This document shows positions 5,170 through 13,105 of a stretch of DNA of 14,778 nucleotides, piece by piece (the first letter of the stretch is position 1; the number at the start of each line of letters is the position of its first letter). The notes below the pieces were generated by a model that saw only the letters and a program-made list of their open reading frames with translations, made no database searches and was not told where the DNA came from. A program made the position numbers and the translations under genes. The stretch comes from Salinisphaera sp. UBA1666 (GTDB lineage: Bacteria > Pseudomonadota > Gammaproteobacteria > Nevskiales > Salinisphaeraceae): positions 1-14,778 of the forward strand of contig DCKU01000135.1 of NCBI GenBank assembly GCA_002320455.1, given 5' to 3'.

Positions 5170-6225
5170 TCAATGACGCGAGGACACCAATGCGCCGGGT
5201 GTTACGGCTAGTCTAGCCGCGTCGTTTGTATTCCGTGGTCGGATGCGGATGTGCGCAGACTGTAGCGCCGGCAGATGACTCACCAGTTCGTGTTCCACCT
5301 CACTCGCCACGGTATTTGCTTGATCTATCGTGGCATTGCCTACCAATGTTATATCGAGTTCAGCAACCAACTGATGCCCGAGCCACCGCGCGCGAACGTT
5401 AGACACATCATGGATGTTGTCGACGTGCGCAGCGGCATGCCGGATATCGTCTATTACCTGCGGATCGACGCCATCGAGCAAGCGCGTAAAAATCGCTTTG
5501 CCGGATTGCCAGACAATAGCGAAGATCGCGGCCGTAATCAGCAGGCCGATGATTGGGTCGGCCAACGGAAAGCCCAGCCAGACCCCGGCCGCGCCAACGA
5601 CCACCGCAAGGCTCGTAAGCCCATCGGTACGGGCGTGATAGCCGTCGGCGATCAGGGCGGCGCTATTCATCTGGCGACCGACTCGGATCCGAAAAACGGC
5701 CACTAATTCGTTACCGATAAAACCGATGACCCCCGCCACAGCCACCCAGAGCAGGTGCTGGATAGGTTGCGGATCCAACAAACGGTCGATCGCCTGATAG
5801 CCGGCGACAAGCGCACTGAACAAGATAATCAGCACGATCAGTACACCGGCCAGATCTTCGACACGTCCATAACCGTAGGTGAACCGCTTACTGGTGCCGC
5901 GTTGGATCAGGCGAAACGCGACCCAGAGCGGAATTGCGGTTGCTGCATCACCCAGGTTGTGGATCGTATCGGCAAGTAGCGCCACGCTGCCGGAGATCAA
6001 CACGATCCCGAGCTGACCTAGGAAAGTGATTGCGAGGATTACGAACGACCATTTGATCGCCCAGATACCGCGTTCTGTAGCGGTGATGCTCGGGTCGATC
6101 ACGCCGTGCGTGTGGCCATGCTCGCTATCGTGATCGTGATCATGAGCGCCATGCGCATGATCTTCCGGACCGCCGAAGCCCAGCCAGCTCAGAGTCGCTT
6201 TGATAATCGATGCTGGTTTTTTCAT
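5170..6225 (-). CDS. CDF-family cation efflux transporter with His-rich N-terminus
   Basis: This 351-residue inner-membrane cation/proton antiporter exports divalent metals to the periplasm. The cytoplasmic N-terminus has a dense His/Asp run at 23-40. Six membrane segments follow. The transport-site motifs are H89-x3-D93 in helix 2 (ADTIHNLGD) and H197-x3-D201 in helix 5 (DGYHARTDGLTS). The C-terminal cytoplasmic domain (about 250-330) closes the protein. HxxxD in both helices is found in Zn and in Ni/Co transporters, so Zn, Co, Ni and Cd all remain possible. Its ATG overlaps the TGA of the upstream CsoR/RcnR-family gene by 4 bp (ATGA), which indicates translational coupling. A repressor paired with a CDF recalls the dmeRF (Ni/Co) arrangement, but the start of this protein differs from DmeF. 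Confidence 0.95.
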   Translation of the reverse strand: MKKPASIIKATLSWLGFGGPEDHAHGAHDHDHDSEHGHTHGVIDPSITATERGIWAIKWSFVILAITFLGQLGIVLISGSVALLADTIHNLGDAATAIPLWVAFRLIQRGTSKRFTYGYGRVEDLAGVLIVLIILFSALVAGYQAIDRLLDPQPIQHLLWVAVAGVIGFIGNELVAVFRIRVGRQMNSAALIADGYHARTDGLTSLAVVVGAAGVWLGFPLADPIIGLLITAAIFAIVWQSGKAIFTRLLDGVDPQVIDDIRHAAAHVDNIHDVSNVRARWLGHQLVAELDITLVGNATIDQANTVASEVEHELVSHLPALQSAHIRIRPRNTNDAARLAVTPGALVSSRH

Positions 6226-6494
6226 AGGTACTTGGTGATCGCTTTGAACTCTTCCATCAAAACGCGTGCCTCTATAGCGCCTTTTTCGAACAAGCTTTCA
6301 TCAAAGCAGTGATCGATATGGTCATGAACCAAGGTGTTTTTCGCATTCGTGATCGCTCGTTCGACGGCGTGAAGCTGCTGGGTGGTTTCAAGACAGCCGC
6401 GGCCGTCTTCCAGCATCTTAATGACGCTTTGCAGGTGGCCGTCAGCGCGTTTGAGACGCCGGATGATTTCGGGGTGTGTGGTATGGGTACTCAT
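6222..6494 (-). CDS. CsoR/RcnR-family metal-sensing repressor
   Basis: This 90-residue all-helical repressor of the DUF156 family binds DNA as an apo-tetramer and releases it on metal binding. Cys34, His59 and Cys63 have the spacing of the CsoR C-H-C set (25 and 4 residues). RcnR has His at the last position. His20 replaces the usual Gln of the GQ turn, and His4 and His7 near the N-terminus could add ligands, giving an H-C-H-C set like that of the nickel sensor InrS. The metal is therefore ambiguous between Cu(I), Ni and Co; the partner CDF argues for a divalent ion. The start at 6494 lies 7 bp from the operator dyad, so it probably represses itself and the CDF. Confidence 0.93.
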   Translation of the reverse strand: MSTHTTHPEIIRRLKRADGHLQSVIKMLEDGRGCLETTQQLHAVERAITNAKNTLVHDHIDHCFDESLFEKGAIEARVLMEEFKAITKYL

Positions 6495-6501
6495 GCCCTT
6501 G

Positions 6502-6531
6502 ATCCTATCCCCCCGGATAGGATACAGTCAA
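6502..6531 (-). promoter_or_regulatory. Promoter and CsoR/RcnR-like G-tract operator for the repressor-CDF operon
   Basis: At 6502-6523 a perfect dyad has arms ATCCTATCC and GGATAGGAT around four C (plus strand), giving a run of six C/G. A-T-rich arms around a G/C tract are the hallmark of CsoR/RcnR-family sites. On the minus strand TTGACT (6531-6526) and TAGGAT (6507-6502) are 18 bp apart, so the operator fills the spacer and the -10. The predicted start of transcription falls at about 6495, next to the ATG at 6494. Confidence 0.75.
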
Positions 6532-6539
6532 TATGTGCC

Positions 6540-6555
6540 ACCCTACTGATAGGGT
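6540..6555. promoter_or_regulatory. Second dyad between the divergent CDF and czc-like operons
   Basis: ACCCTA and TAGGGT form perfect 6-bp arms around CTGA. The dyad lies 16 bp upstream of the larger operator relative to the repressor gene and could be an auxiliary site, or a site for the plus-strand operon. No regulator can be assigned. Confidence 0.35.
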
Positions 6556-6610
6556 TCGGTTTGCAAAAACCGTGTGACGCCTTAGCGGCCGCAACGAGGA
6601 TGTTCTGCTA

Positions 6611-6622
6611 AGCATTAATGCT
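6611..6622. promoter_or_regulatory. 12-bp palindrome upstream of the czc-like operon
   Basis: AGCATTAATGCT is a perfect palindrome 28 bp before the ATG at 6650. It follows an inverted CTTAGC/GCTAAG pair (6581-6586 and 6607-6612). A weak -10-like TATGAC lies just downstream. Position suggests an operator for the czc-like operon. No -35 could be placed with confidence. Confidence 0.3.
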
Positions 6623-6649
6623 ATGACCGGGGTTTGATCTAGGCTTTCC

Positions 6650-7030
6650 ATGCAGCTCAAAAAGACATACTGGTTGCAACTGGCCGCGGTCATGATGCTC
6701 ATGATGCAGGCAGCAGGCCTGCATGCCCATATCAGCATCGACGCCAATGACACCTCGATCCAGAGCCATTTGCAGGCGGCCGAATCGCACGCAGACAGCC
6801 ATGCATCAGACAGCGAATCGTCTGACGACGCGTCCAATCATCTAACCCAAGCTACCTCGGCCAAGTATCAGAGCAGCATGGGCTGGGTTCTTCCGGTCTT
6901 TCTGGCCTGCGTGCTGCTGGATGACCCCGCCTCCTCGGTTAAGCCCGATTTCCCAGACGGGCAGGAAACGCCTCACCCTGCCGCTTACTACCAGCGGCCG
7001 CCTTCCCGTGGCCCGCCTGCTATTGCCTGA
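6650..7030 (+). CDS. His/Ser/Asp-rich exported small protein, CzcI-like
   Basis: The 126-residue product starts with a hydrophobic signal sequence likely cut near GLHAH (24-27). A linker rich in His, Asp and Ser follows at 28-64 and includes SHADSHASDSESSDD. A second short hydrophobic segment (WVLPVFLACVLL, 79-90) precedes the end, YYQRPPSRGPPAIA. An exported His-rich protein directly before a czcCBA set matches the place of CzcI in Cupriavidus-type operons, where it is thought to bind metal or adjust expression. Sequence similarity to CzcI proper is weak, so I leave the symbol empty. The ribosome binding site is poor (AGG 8 nt before ATG). A 13-bp tandem repeat spans its stop codon. Confidence 0.6.
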   Translation: MQLKKTYWLQLAAVMMLMMQAAGLHAHISIDANDTSIQSHLQAAESHADSHASDSESSDDASNHLTQATSAKYQSSMGWVLPVFLACVLLDDPASSVKPDFPDGQETPHPAAYYQRPPSRGPPAIA

Positions 7031-7050
7031 TCGAAGGGCCTGATCGAAGG
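7025..7050. repeat. Perfect 13-bp tandem repeat across a stop codon
   Basis: GCCTGATCGAAGG occurs twice, at 7025-7037 and 7038-7050, with no gap. The first copy contains the TGA stop of the CzcI-like gene. The pattern suggests a recent slippage duplication. Confidence 0.9.
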
Positions 7051-7058
7051 CAATCGTT

Positions 7059-7097
7059 GCCGCTTTCTATCAGCGGCACATCGGCGCGTATGCGCCG
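7059..7097 (+). other. Two consecutive hairpins before the OMF gene
   Basis: GCCGCT/AGCGGC (7059-7064 and 7072-7077) and CGGCGC/GCGCCG (7082-7087 and 7092-7097, loop GTAT) form two GC-rich stem-loops in the 84-bp gap before the OMF start. Neither has a T run. They may lower read-through or protect mRNA between the CzcI-like gene and the efflux genes. Confidence 0.4.
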
Positions 7098-7114
7098 TTA
7101 GCAGGAGTTTCCAA

Positions 7115-8431
7115 ATGAATATTGGTATTCGACGCATCACTTGCGTGATGGGTCTCGTGTTTTGGTGCGTGTCGGCTTCAGCCGCGCCGGACGCCAATCC
7201 GTCGGCAAGGCCGCTTACTTTTTCCGACGCGATCTCGAGGGCGCTGGACCGCAATCCGGGCCTGCGCGTTTTTGCCTACCGCCAGCGCGCGCTCGGTGGT
7301 CGCCGCGATACGGCCGCGCTAAGGCCGGCGCCCGAGTTGCAGTTCGAGCTACAGGACTTCGGCGGCACAGGCAGTGCGAGAGGCTTTGATCGCGCGGAAG
7401 CGACCTTGGCGCTTTCGCAGGTAATCGAACTTGGCGGTAAACGCGATGCGCGAGTCGGCGTTGTGGATGCGCGCCAGCGAGCGGTTGCGATTCAAGAAAA
7501 AGCGCAGGAGCTTGACGTCTTGGCCGCTGTCGCGCGCCGCTTCTACGCGGTTGCGGCAGCTGATGAGCGCCTAGCGGTCGCCAAGCGTGCGTCCGAACTT
7601 GCCCGCGACGCTATGACGGGCGTGAATCGACGTGTCAATGCGGCGCGCGCACCGCGCGCTGAAGCCGCGCGCGCCAAGGCGGCTTTGGCGCGCGCGCAGC
7701 TCAATAGGGCCAACGCCGAGCGCGAACTCGAGATCGCCCGGTTACGGCTGGCCGCGCTCTGGAACATGCCCGAGCCGGACTTCAAAAAAGTTCGCGCTGA
7801 TCTCTACGCGGTGGGCGCGCCAGGCGATTTTGACGTCCTGGCCGAGCGTATTCAAGCCAATCCGGACTTCCTGCAGTTCACCGCAGAAAGCCGAATACGC
7901 CAGGCCGAACTGCGTCTCGCCCAGTCGCAAGCCCACAGCAATATTCGCCTGCGCGCTGGTGTAAAGCGCCTGGAAGATACCGGCGACACCGCCTTGATCT
8001 TCGGCGCGAGTGTGCCGCTGTTTTCGGCCAGTCGTGCCCAGGGCGCCATCGCTGAAGCCGAGGCCCGAGGCGAGGCCGTGGGCGCGGAGCGACGCGCCAT
8101 GCTGTTGGATACGCGGGCGCGGCTGTTCTCGCTTTATCAGGCCCGGGCGCAGGCGATAGAAACAGTCGCCACCCTGCAAGACCAGATTATTCCGCAGCAG
8201 GAACAGGCACTGAGCGAAATTCGTCGAGGCTACGACCGAGGTCGTTATAGCTATCTCGAGCGCGTAACCGCCCGTGGTGAACTCATCGATGCCGAGCGCG
8301 CATTGATTGATGCCGCCGAGCGCGCGCATCGCCTGCGTGCCGATATCGAAAGCCTGACCGCCGAACCGCTGCCCGGCGGTGACGGTCGCATCGAATTCAA
8401 CAGCAATATCCAATATCCGGAGTCGCCATGA
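7115..8431 (+). CDS. czcC: CzcC-like outer-membrane factor (TolC family)
   Basis: This 438-residue protein is the outer-membrane channel of a tripartite RND metal efflux pump. A signal peptide with likely cleavage at SASA precedes two OEP repeats rich in Ala, Arg and Glu coiled-coil helices (about 38-225 and 235-425), the usual TolC-family architecture and length. GGAG lies 8 nt before the ATG. Its stop overlaps the start of the adaptor gene by ATGA, showing coupling. Pairing with an HME-type RND pump makes it CzcC/CusC-like; the RND motifs favour Czc. The symbol is by family, not proven orthology. Confidence 0.9.
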   Translation: MNIGIRRITCVMGLVFWCVSASAAPDANPSARPLTFSDAISRALDRNPGLRVFAYRQRALGGRRDTAALRPAPELQFELQDFGGTGSARGFDRAEATLALSQVIELGGKRDARVGVVDARQRAVAIQEKAQELDVLAAVARRFYAVAAADERLAVAKRASELARDAMTGVNRRVNAARAPRAEAARAKAALARAQLNRANAERELEIARLRLAALWNMPEPDFKKVRADLYAVGAPGDFDVLAERIQANPDFLQFTAESRIRQAELRLAQSQAHSNIRLRAGVKRLEDTGDTALIFGASVPLFSASRAQGAIAEAEARGEAVGAERRAMLLDTRARLFSLYQARAQAIETVATLQDQIIPQQEQALSEIRRGYDRGRYSYLERVTARGELIDAERALIDAAERAHRLRADIESLTAEPLPGGDGRIEFNSNIQYPESP

Positions 8432-9681
8432 GCATCCGTTTTATAGCGATCGTGGCGGCTTTGGCGGCCGCCCTGTTTTTGAGCGCATGTGATGTCACGC
8501 AATTCGGCACGGCGAAAGCAGCGTCGAAAGCCGAGACCGGGGGCGCGGCCGAAACGCCGGCTGAAGGCCCACACGGGGGGCGTCTTCTCAAGGACGGCGA
8601 CTTCTCGGTGGAGGTCACGATCTTCGAGGATAACGTGCCCCCCGAATTTCGAATCTATGCGTACCAGGGCGGCGAGCCGGTCGATCTAAAGCAAGTCGAT
8701 CTGGAAGTCGAGCTGGAACGCCTCGGTGGACGCGTAGACCGCTTCGACTTCAAACCGAAAAACGACTATCTGCTGGGTGACGGCGTCGTGACCGAACCCC
8801 ACTCGTTTGAAGTCATGGTCGCGGCCGAATACGAAGGCAATACCTACCGCTGGGAGTACAGCTCCTATGAAGGGCGGGTCAGCATCGGCGCTGAGGCCGC
8901 CAAGCGGGCCGGGATCACCACAACCCTGGCCGGGCCTGGGACGATTCGAGAGACGGTGAAGCTGTACGGCAATATCGTGCCCGATCCGAGCCGCGTGCGG
9001 CGTGTCGGAGCCCGTTTCCCTGGCGTTGTTGTGGCCGTTGACAAGGCCGTGGGCGATACCGTAGCCAAAGGTGAGCGGCTGGCTTCTGTGGAGGCCAACG
9101 ACAGCCTGCGGCGCTACGCAGTGACCTCGCCCATCGCCGGCGTCGTGACCGAGCGTCGAGTCGAGCCCGGTGAAATGGCCGGCACCGAGCCCTTGCTTAC
9201 GGTGGCTGACTACGACGAGGTCTGGGCCGAACTTCAAGTATTCCCGGGTCACGCCCAACGCGTCCAAGTGGGCCAACCGGTCGTGGTAGGCGCCAGCGAT
9301 GACCCACAGGCGAAAACCACCGTCAGTTATCGCGCCCCCCGAGCGGCGGGAAACGGCCAGAGCACCGTCGCCCGCGCCGTGCTTGCCAATCGGCAAGGGC
9401 ACTGGACCCCAGGACACTTTGTGCAAGCCACGGTCGAGATCACGGAACGCGAAGTGCCGATCGCGGTCGAGCGTCGCGCGCTGCAAACCTTTCGTGACTG
9501 GGACGTGGTGTTCATCAAAGTGGGCGAGGCCTATCAGGTTCGGCCACTGGAACTCGGTGCCGGTGACGGCGAGTATGTCGAGGTGATCTCGGGGCTCAAG
9601 CCCGATGAGCGCTATGTGGTCGACAACAGCTATTTGATCAAGGCGGACATCGAGAAGTCCGGCGCGGTCCACGGCCACTAA
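8428..9681 (+). CDS. czcB: CzcB-like periplasmic adaptor lipoprotein (membrane fusion protein)
   Basis: This 417-residue protein links the RND pump to the outer-membrane channel. It begins with a lipoprotein signal peptide (lipobox LSAC, Cys21). Asp22 at the +2 position is the inner-membrane retention signal in enterobacteria. A distinct N-terminal domain follows, with GPHGGRLL at 47-54 and a beta-rich region to about 150, as in the heavy-metal adaptor subgroup. Next come a barrel-sandwich (lipoyl-like) domain at about 190-265 with SPIAGVVTE, and the beta-barrel and membrane-proximal regions. The C-terminus ends in HGH. It overlaps the OMF gene by 4 bp and ends 12 bp before the RND gene. Confidence 0.92.
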   Translation: MSIRFIAIVAALAAALFLSACDVTQFGTAKAASKAETGGAAETPAEGPHGGRLLKDGDFSVEVTIFEDNVPPEFRIYAYQGGEPVDLKQVDLEVELERLGGRVDRFDFKPKNDYLLGDGVVTEPHSFEVMVAAEYEGNTYRWEYSSYEGRVSIGAEAAKRAGITTTLAGPGTIRETVKLYGNIVPDPSRVRRVGARFPGVVVAVDKAVGDTVAKGERLASVEANDSLRRYAVTSPIAGVVTERRVEPGEMAGTEPLLTVADYDEVWAELQVFPGHAQRVQVGQPVVVGASDDPQAKTTVSYRAPRAAGNGQSTVARAVLANRQGHWTPGHFVQATVEITEREVPIAVERRALQTFRDWDVVFIKVGEAYQVRPLELGAGDGEYVEVISGLKPDERYVVDNSYLIKADIEKSGAVHGH

Positions 9682-9693
9682 CCGGAGCACCCG

Positions 9694-12600
9694 ATGATTG
9701 ATGGGATTCTCAAATTCGCGGTGGAACGCCGTTGGTTGGTGCTGTTTTTGGTACTGGCCGTGGCCGCCCTCGGTGTATGGAATTATCAGCGGCTGCCGAT
9801 CGATGCGGTGCCGGACATCACCAACGTACAGGTTCAGGTGAACACCCAAGCGCCGGGCTATTCGCCGCTCGAGGCGGAACAGCGCATCACCTTCGTGGTG
9901 GAAACCGCGCTCGCCGGGTTGCCCAAGCTGGCCTATACGCGTTCGATTTCGCGCTATGGCCTGTCACAGGTCACGGCTGTTTTCGAAGACGGTGCGGACC
10001 TGTACGCGGCGCGCAACCGAATCAACGAGCGGCTGGCGCAAATCAAGAGCCAACTGCCGCCCGAGTTGGAACCCGAGATGGGGCCGATCGCAACCGGTCT
10101 GGGCGAAATCTTCATGTATACGGTGACCGCCGAACCGGGTGCGACGCAGCCCGACGGTAGTCCTTATGATGCGATGGCATTGCGTACGGTGCAGGACTGG
10201 ATCATCCGTCCGCAGCTTGTCCAGGTCCCGGGTATTACCGAAGTCAATACGATCGGTGGCTATGAAAAACAGTTTCATGTCACCCCGGATCCGGCGAAGC
10301 TGCTGGCTTACGACCTGACATTCGACGACGTAGTCGAGGCACTGCGACGCAACAACAGTAATGTCGGCGCAGGGTATATCGAAGAGAACGGGCGTCGGCT
10401 TCTCGTTCGCGCTCCGGGGCAAGTCAAGGCGATAAGCGGTCTGGAAAAGATCGTGCTGGCCCGGCGTAATGGCGCTCCCGTGCACATCACAGACGTGGCG
10501 GAAGTGGCCATCGGCAAGCAGCTACGTACGGGCGCGGCGACGCGCGACGGGCGAGAAACGGTGCTGGGTACTGCGTTCATGCTGGTGGGCGAGAATTCGC
10601 GGGAGGTCGCCGCAGCCACGGCCGAGCGTCTACAAGATATTCAGGCATCGCTGCCCGAGGGCGTCAAGGCCGAAGCGGTGTATAACCGGACCACGCTGGT
10701 CGACAAGGCTGTCGAGACGGTGCAAAAGAACCTGCTCGAAGGCGCGCTGCTGGTGATCGCGATCCTGTTCCTGTTGCTTGGTAATGTTCGGGCTGCGTTG
10801 ATCACGGCGGCGGTGATTCCACTGGCGATGCTCGCCACGATCACCGGCATGGTCCGCACCGGTGTGTCCGCCAATTTGATGAGCTTGGGCGCGCTCGATT
10901 TCGGCTTGATCGTGGATGGCGCTGTCATTGTGGTCGAAAACGCGGTCCGGCGTCTGGCCGAGGCACAACGCGCCCACGGTCGCACCCTGCCTCGAGATGA
11001 ACGTCTGGCCGTTACCTACAATGCTGCCAAGGAAGTGATCCGGCCTAGCCTGTTTGGTGTGGGGATCATCACCGCCGTCTACATCCCGATCTTCACGTTG
11101 ACCGGGGTGGAAGGCAAGATGTTCCACCCGATGGCGGCCACAGTGGTTATGGCGTTGATGGCGGCTATGGTGCTGTCGCTGACTTTCGTGCCGGCGGCTA
11201 TCGCGCTGACCATGAATGGCCGCGTGTCGGAGCATGAAAACTGGCTCATGCGGGCGGCGAAGGCGGGCTATGCGCCGCTGCTGCGCGGCGCCATGCTGTT
11301 GCGCTGGCCATTGATGGCGGTGGCGGTCGTGCTCGTGGCGGGCTCGGCCTGGCTCGCCACGAGCATGGGCAGTGAATTCGTGCCCCAGCTCGACGAGGGC
11401 GATATCGCCTTGCATGCGCTGCGTATCCCGGGGACCGGCCTCGAGCAGGCACTGACCATGCAGGAAGAACTCGAGGATCGGCTGCGCGAATTTCCGGAAG
11501 TCAAACTGGTCTTCGCCAAGGTCGGTACACCCGAGATCGCGACCGATGCCGTGGCGCCCGCCGTGGCCGACAACTTCGTGATCATGAAGCCCCGTGCGCA
11601 ATGGCCGAACCCGGATAAACCCAAGGCGGAACTGGTGGACGAAATCGTGGCTGCGGTATCTGAACTGCCCGGCAACAAATACGAGTTCACCCAGCCGATC
11701 GAGATGCGCTTCAACGAGCTGCTGTCCGGCGTACGCGCGGACCTGGCGGTGAAGGTATTTGGAGACGATCTCGATATCTTGCTGCAAAGCGCGAACGAGG
11801 TTCGCGGCGTGTTAAGCGATATTGAAGGCGCACAAGATATCGCTGTCGAACAGATTACCGGCCTGCCGGTGTTATCGGTCGAGCCGGATCGAACCGCACT
11901 GGCCCGCTACGGCCTCAACGTGTCTGATATTCAGGAATTGGTTGCGGCCGGCGTTGGCGGGCAGCAGGCGGGCCTGATTTACGATGGCGATCGGCGCTTT
12001 GCCGTCATGGTTCGTCTTCCGGAATCTTTACGTCAACGCCTCGATGCATGGCAGACGCTGCCGGTGCCGCTACCCGATGGCGGCTATGTCCCTCTGGCGG
12101 AAGTGGCCGACATCGAACGCGCGCCCCAGCCCAATCAGATCAGCCGCGAAAACGGTAAACGCCGGGTTGTGGTGACTGCCAATATGCGCGGCCGAGACCT
12201 GGGCTCGTTTGTAGCAGAGGCTCGTCGTAAAGTAGCGCAAGAAGTCGATCTGCCGACCGGCTACTGGGTGGAGTATGGGGGCACCTTCGAGCAGCTTGAA
12301 TCCGCGAGCCAGCGGCTGACCATTGTCGTACCCGTCACTCTCGTATTGATCCTCGCATTGCTGCTGATGGCCTTTGGTTCATTCAAGGACGCCTTGATCA
12401 TCTTCAGTGGCGTACCGTTGGCGTTGACCGGCGGGGTCCTGCTGTTGTGGCTGCGCGGCATGCCCTTGTCGATCTCGGCCGGCGTGGGCTTTATCGCCTT
12501 GTCCGGCATTGCTGTGCTCAATGGCCTCGTCATGGTGTCGTTCATCCGCAGCCTACGGCATGACGGCCACACATTGGACAGCGCGATCACCGAGGGCGCA

Positions 12601-12819
12601 CTCACGCGCCTGCGGCCAGTGCTTATGACCGCATTGGTGGCCAGCGTCGGATTCGTACCGATGGCACTGAACGTCGGTACAGGCGCTGAAGTGCAGCGGC
12701 CGCTGGCTACCGTGGTCATTGGCGGAATTGTGTCGTCGACGCTACTGACATTGCTGGTTCTGCCGGCCTTGTATCGTCTGGTGCATGGCCAAGAGGCTAT
12801 TTCTGCTTCCCAAAAATGA
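9694..12819 (+). CDS. czcA: CzcA-like heavy-metal RND efflux pump
   Basis: This 1041-residue inner-membrane proton/cation antiporter takes metal from the periplasm or cytoplasm and passes it through the adaptor and channel out of the cell. It has the full RND plan: helix 1, a large periplasmic loop, helices 2-6 (about 345-510), then a second loop and helices 8-12. The helix-4 signature LDFGLIVDGAVIVVEN places D402, D408 and E415 exactly at the CzcA positions. This DFG-x3-DGA motif marks Zn/Co/Cd (HME1-like) pumps and separates them from Cu/Ag CusA pumps. GGAG lies 7 nt before the ATG. It is the last gene of the operon. Intact from start to stop. Confidence 0.96.
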   Translation: MIDGILKFAVERRWLVLFLVLAVAALGVWNYQRLPIDAVPDITNVQVQVNTQAPGYSPLEAEQRITFVVETALAGLPKLAYTRSISRYGLSQVTAVFEDGADLYAARNRINERLAQIKSQLPPELEPEMGPIATGLGEIFMYTVTAEPGATQPDGSPYDAMALRTVQDWIIRPQLVQVPGITEVNTIGGYEKQFHVTPDPAKLLAYDLTFDDVVEALRRNNSNVGAGYIEENGRRLLVRAPGQVKAISGLEKIVLARRNGAPVHITDVAEVAIGKQLRTGAATRDGRETVLGTAFMLVGENSREVAAATAERLQDIQASLPEGVKAEAVYNRTTLVDKAVETVQKNLLEGALLVIAILFLLLGNVRAALITAAVIPLAMLATITGMVRTGVSANLMSLGALDFGLIVDGAVIVVENAVRRLAEAQRAHGRTLPRDERLAVTYNAAKEVIRPSLFGVGIITAVYIPIFTLTGVEGKMFHPMAATVVMALMAAMVLSLTFVPAAIALTMNGRVSEHENWLMRAAKAGYAPLLRGAMLLRWPLMAVAVVLVAGSAWLATSMGSEFVPQLDEGDIALHALRIPGTGLEQALTMQEELEDRLREFPEVKLVFAKVGTPEIATDAVAPAVADNFVIMKPRAQWPNPDKPKAELVDEIVAAVSELPGNKYEFTQPIEMRFNELLSGVRADLAVKVFGDDLDILLQSANEVRGVLSDIEGAQDIAVEQITGLPVLSVEPDRTALARYGLNVSDIQELVAAGVGGQQAGLIYDGDRRFAVMVRLPESLRQRLDAWQTLPVPLPDGGYVPLAEVADIERAPQPNQISRENGKRRVVVTANMRGRDLGSFVAEARRKVAQEVDLPTGYWVEYGGTFEQLESASQRLTIVVPVTLVLILALLLMAFGSFKDALIIFSGVPLALTGGVLLLWLRGMPLSISAGVGFIALSGIAVLNGLVMVSFIRSLRHDGHTLDSAITEGALTRLRPVLMTALVASVGFVPMALNVGTGAEVQRPLATVVIGGIVSSTLLTLLVLPALYRLVHGQEAISASQK

Positions 12820-13105
12820 TTAGTGATGTATGCGTAATGTTCTGGTGACAATCATCATGAGTTAAGTATTCGATTCGCCTCACGCTAGACTATTAGAAAA
12901 GCGTTGGAACGAATGTAGTAACGCTGTGCGGCGGAGGCATGGTCTGCCGTCGCCGCACTCTGCGTATATACGTCCGTAGACATCCGTCCCTTAGAAGCTA
13001 AACCTCCTAAAGGGCATAGAACCCCGATGTCTCTGTCGTCGCCCACAAATTCCTCGAGTAGCGCACTGCTGGGCGTGCGTGCGTCGAGCTTGCTGTCGAG
13101 GCGTG
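12820..13105. other. Intergenic stretch between convergent genes
   Basis: These 286 bp separate the ends of the RND gene (plus) and the DUF1348 gene (minus). A weak open frame on the minus strand (12885-13163) has no recognisable family and overlaps DUF1348, so I do not call it. The main structure is the hairpin at 12926-12958. Confidence 0.5.
12926..12958. terminator. Long GC-rich hairpin between convergent genes (possible two-way terminator)
   Basis: GTGCGGCG (12926-12933) pairs perfectly with CGCCGCAC (12951-12958). Inside, GGCA pairs with TGCC around a 5-nt loop, past a GA/GT internal mismatch. It sits about 106 bp after the RND stop and 148 bp after the DUF1348 stop. No T run follows on either strand, so it may be an mRNA 3' stabiliser rather than an intrinsic terminator. 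Confidence 0.4.

Noticed and set aside
8686..9849. 387-codon antisense open frame across the adaptor gene
   Set aside because: High-GC antisense shadow of the adaptor and RND genes, with His/Arg-rich low-meaning sequence and no ribosome binding site logic.
10630..11787. 385-codon antisense open frame inside the RND gene
   Set aside because: Antisense shadow of the RND coding sequence; composition is Gln/His/Arg-rich and resembles no protein family.
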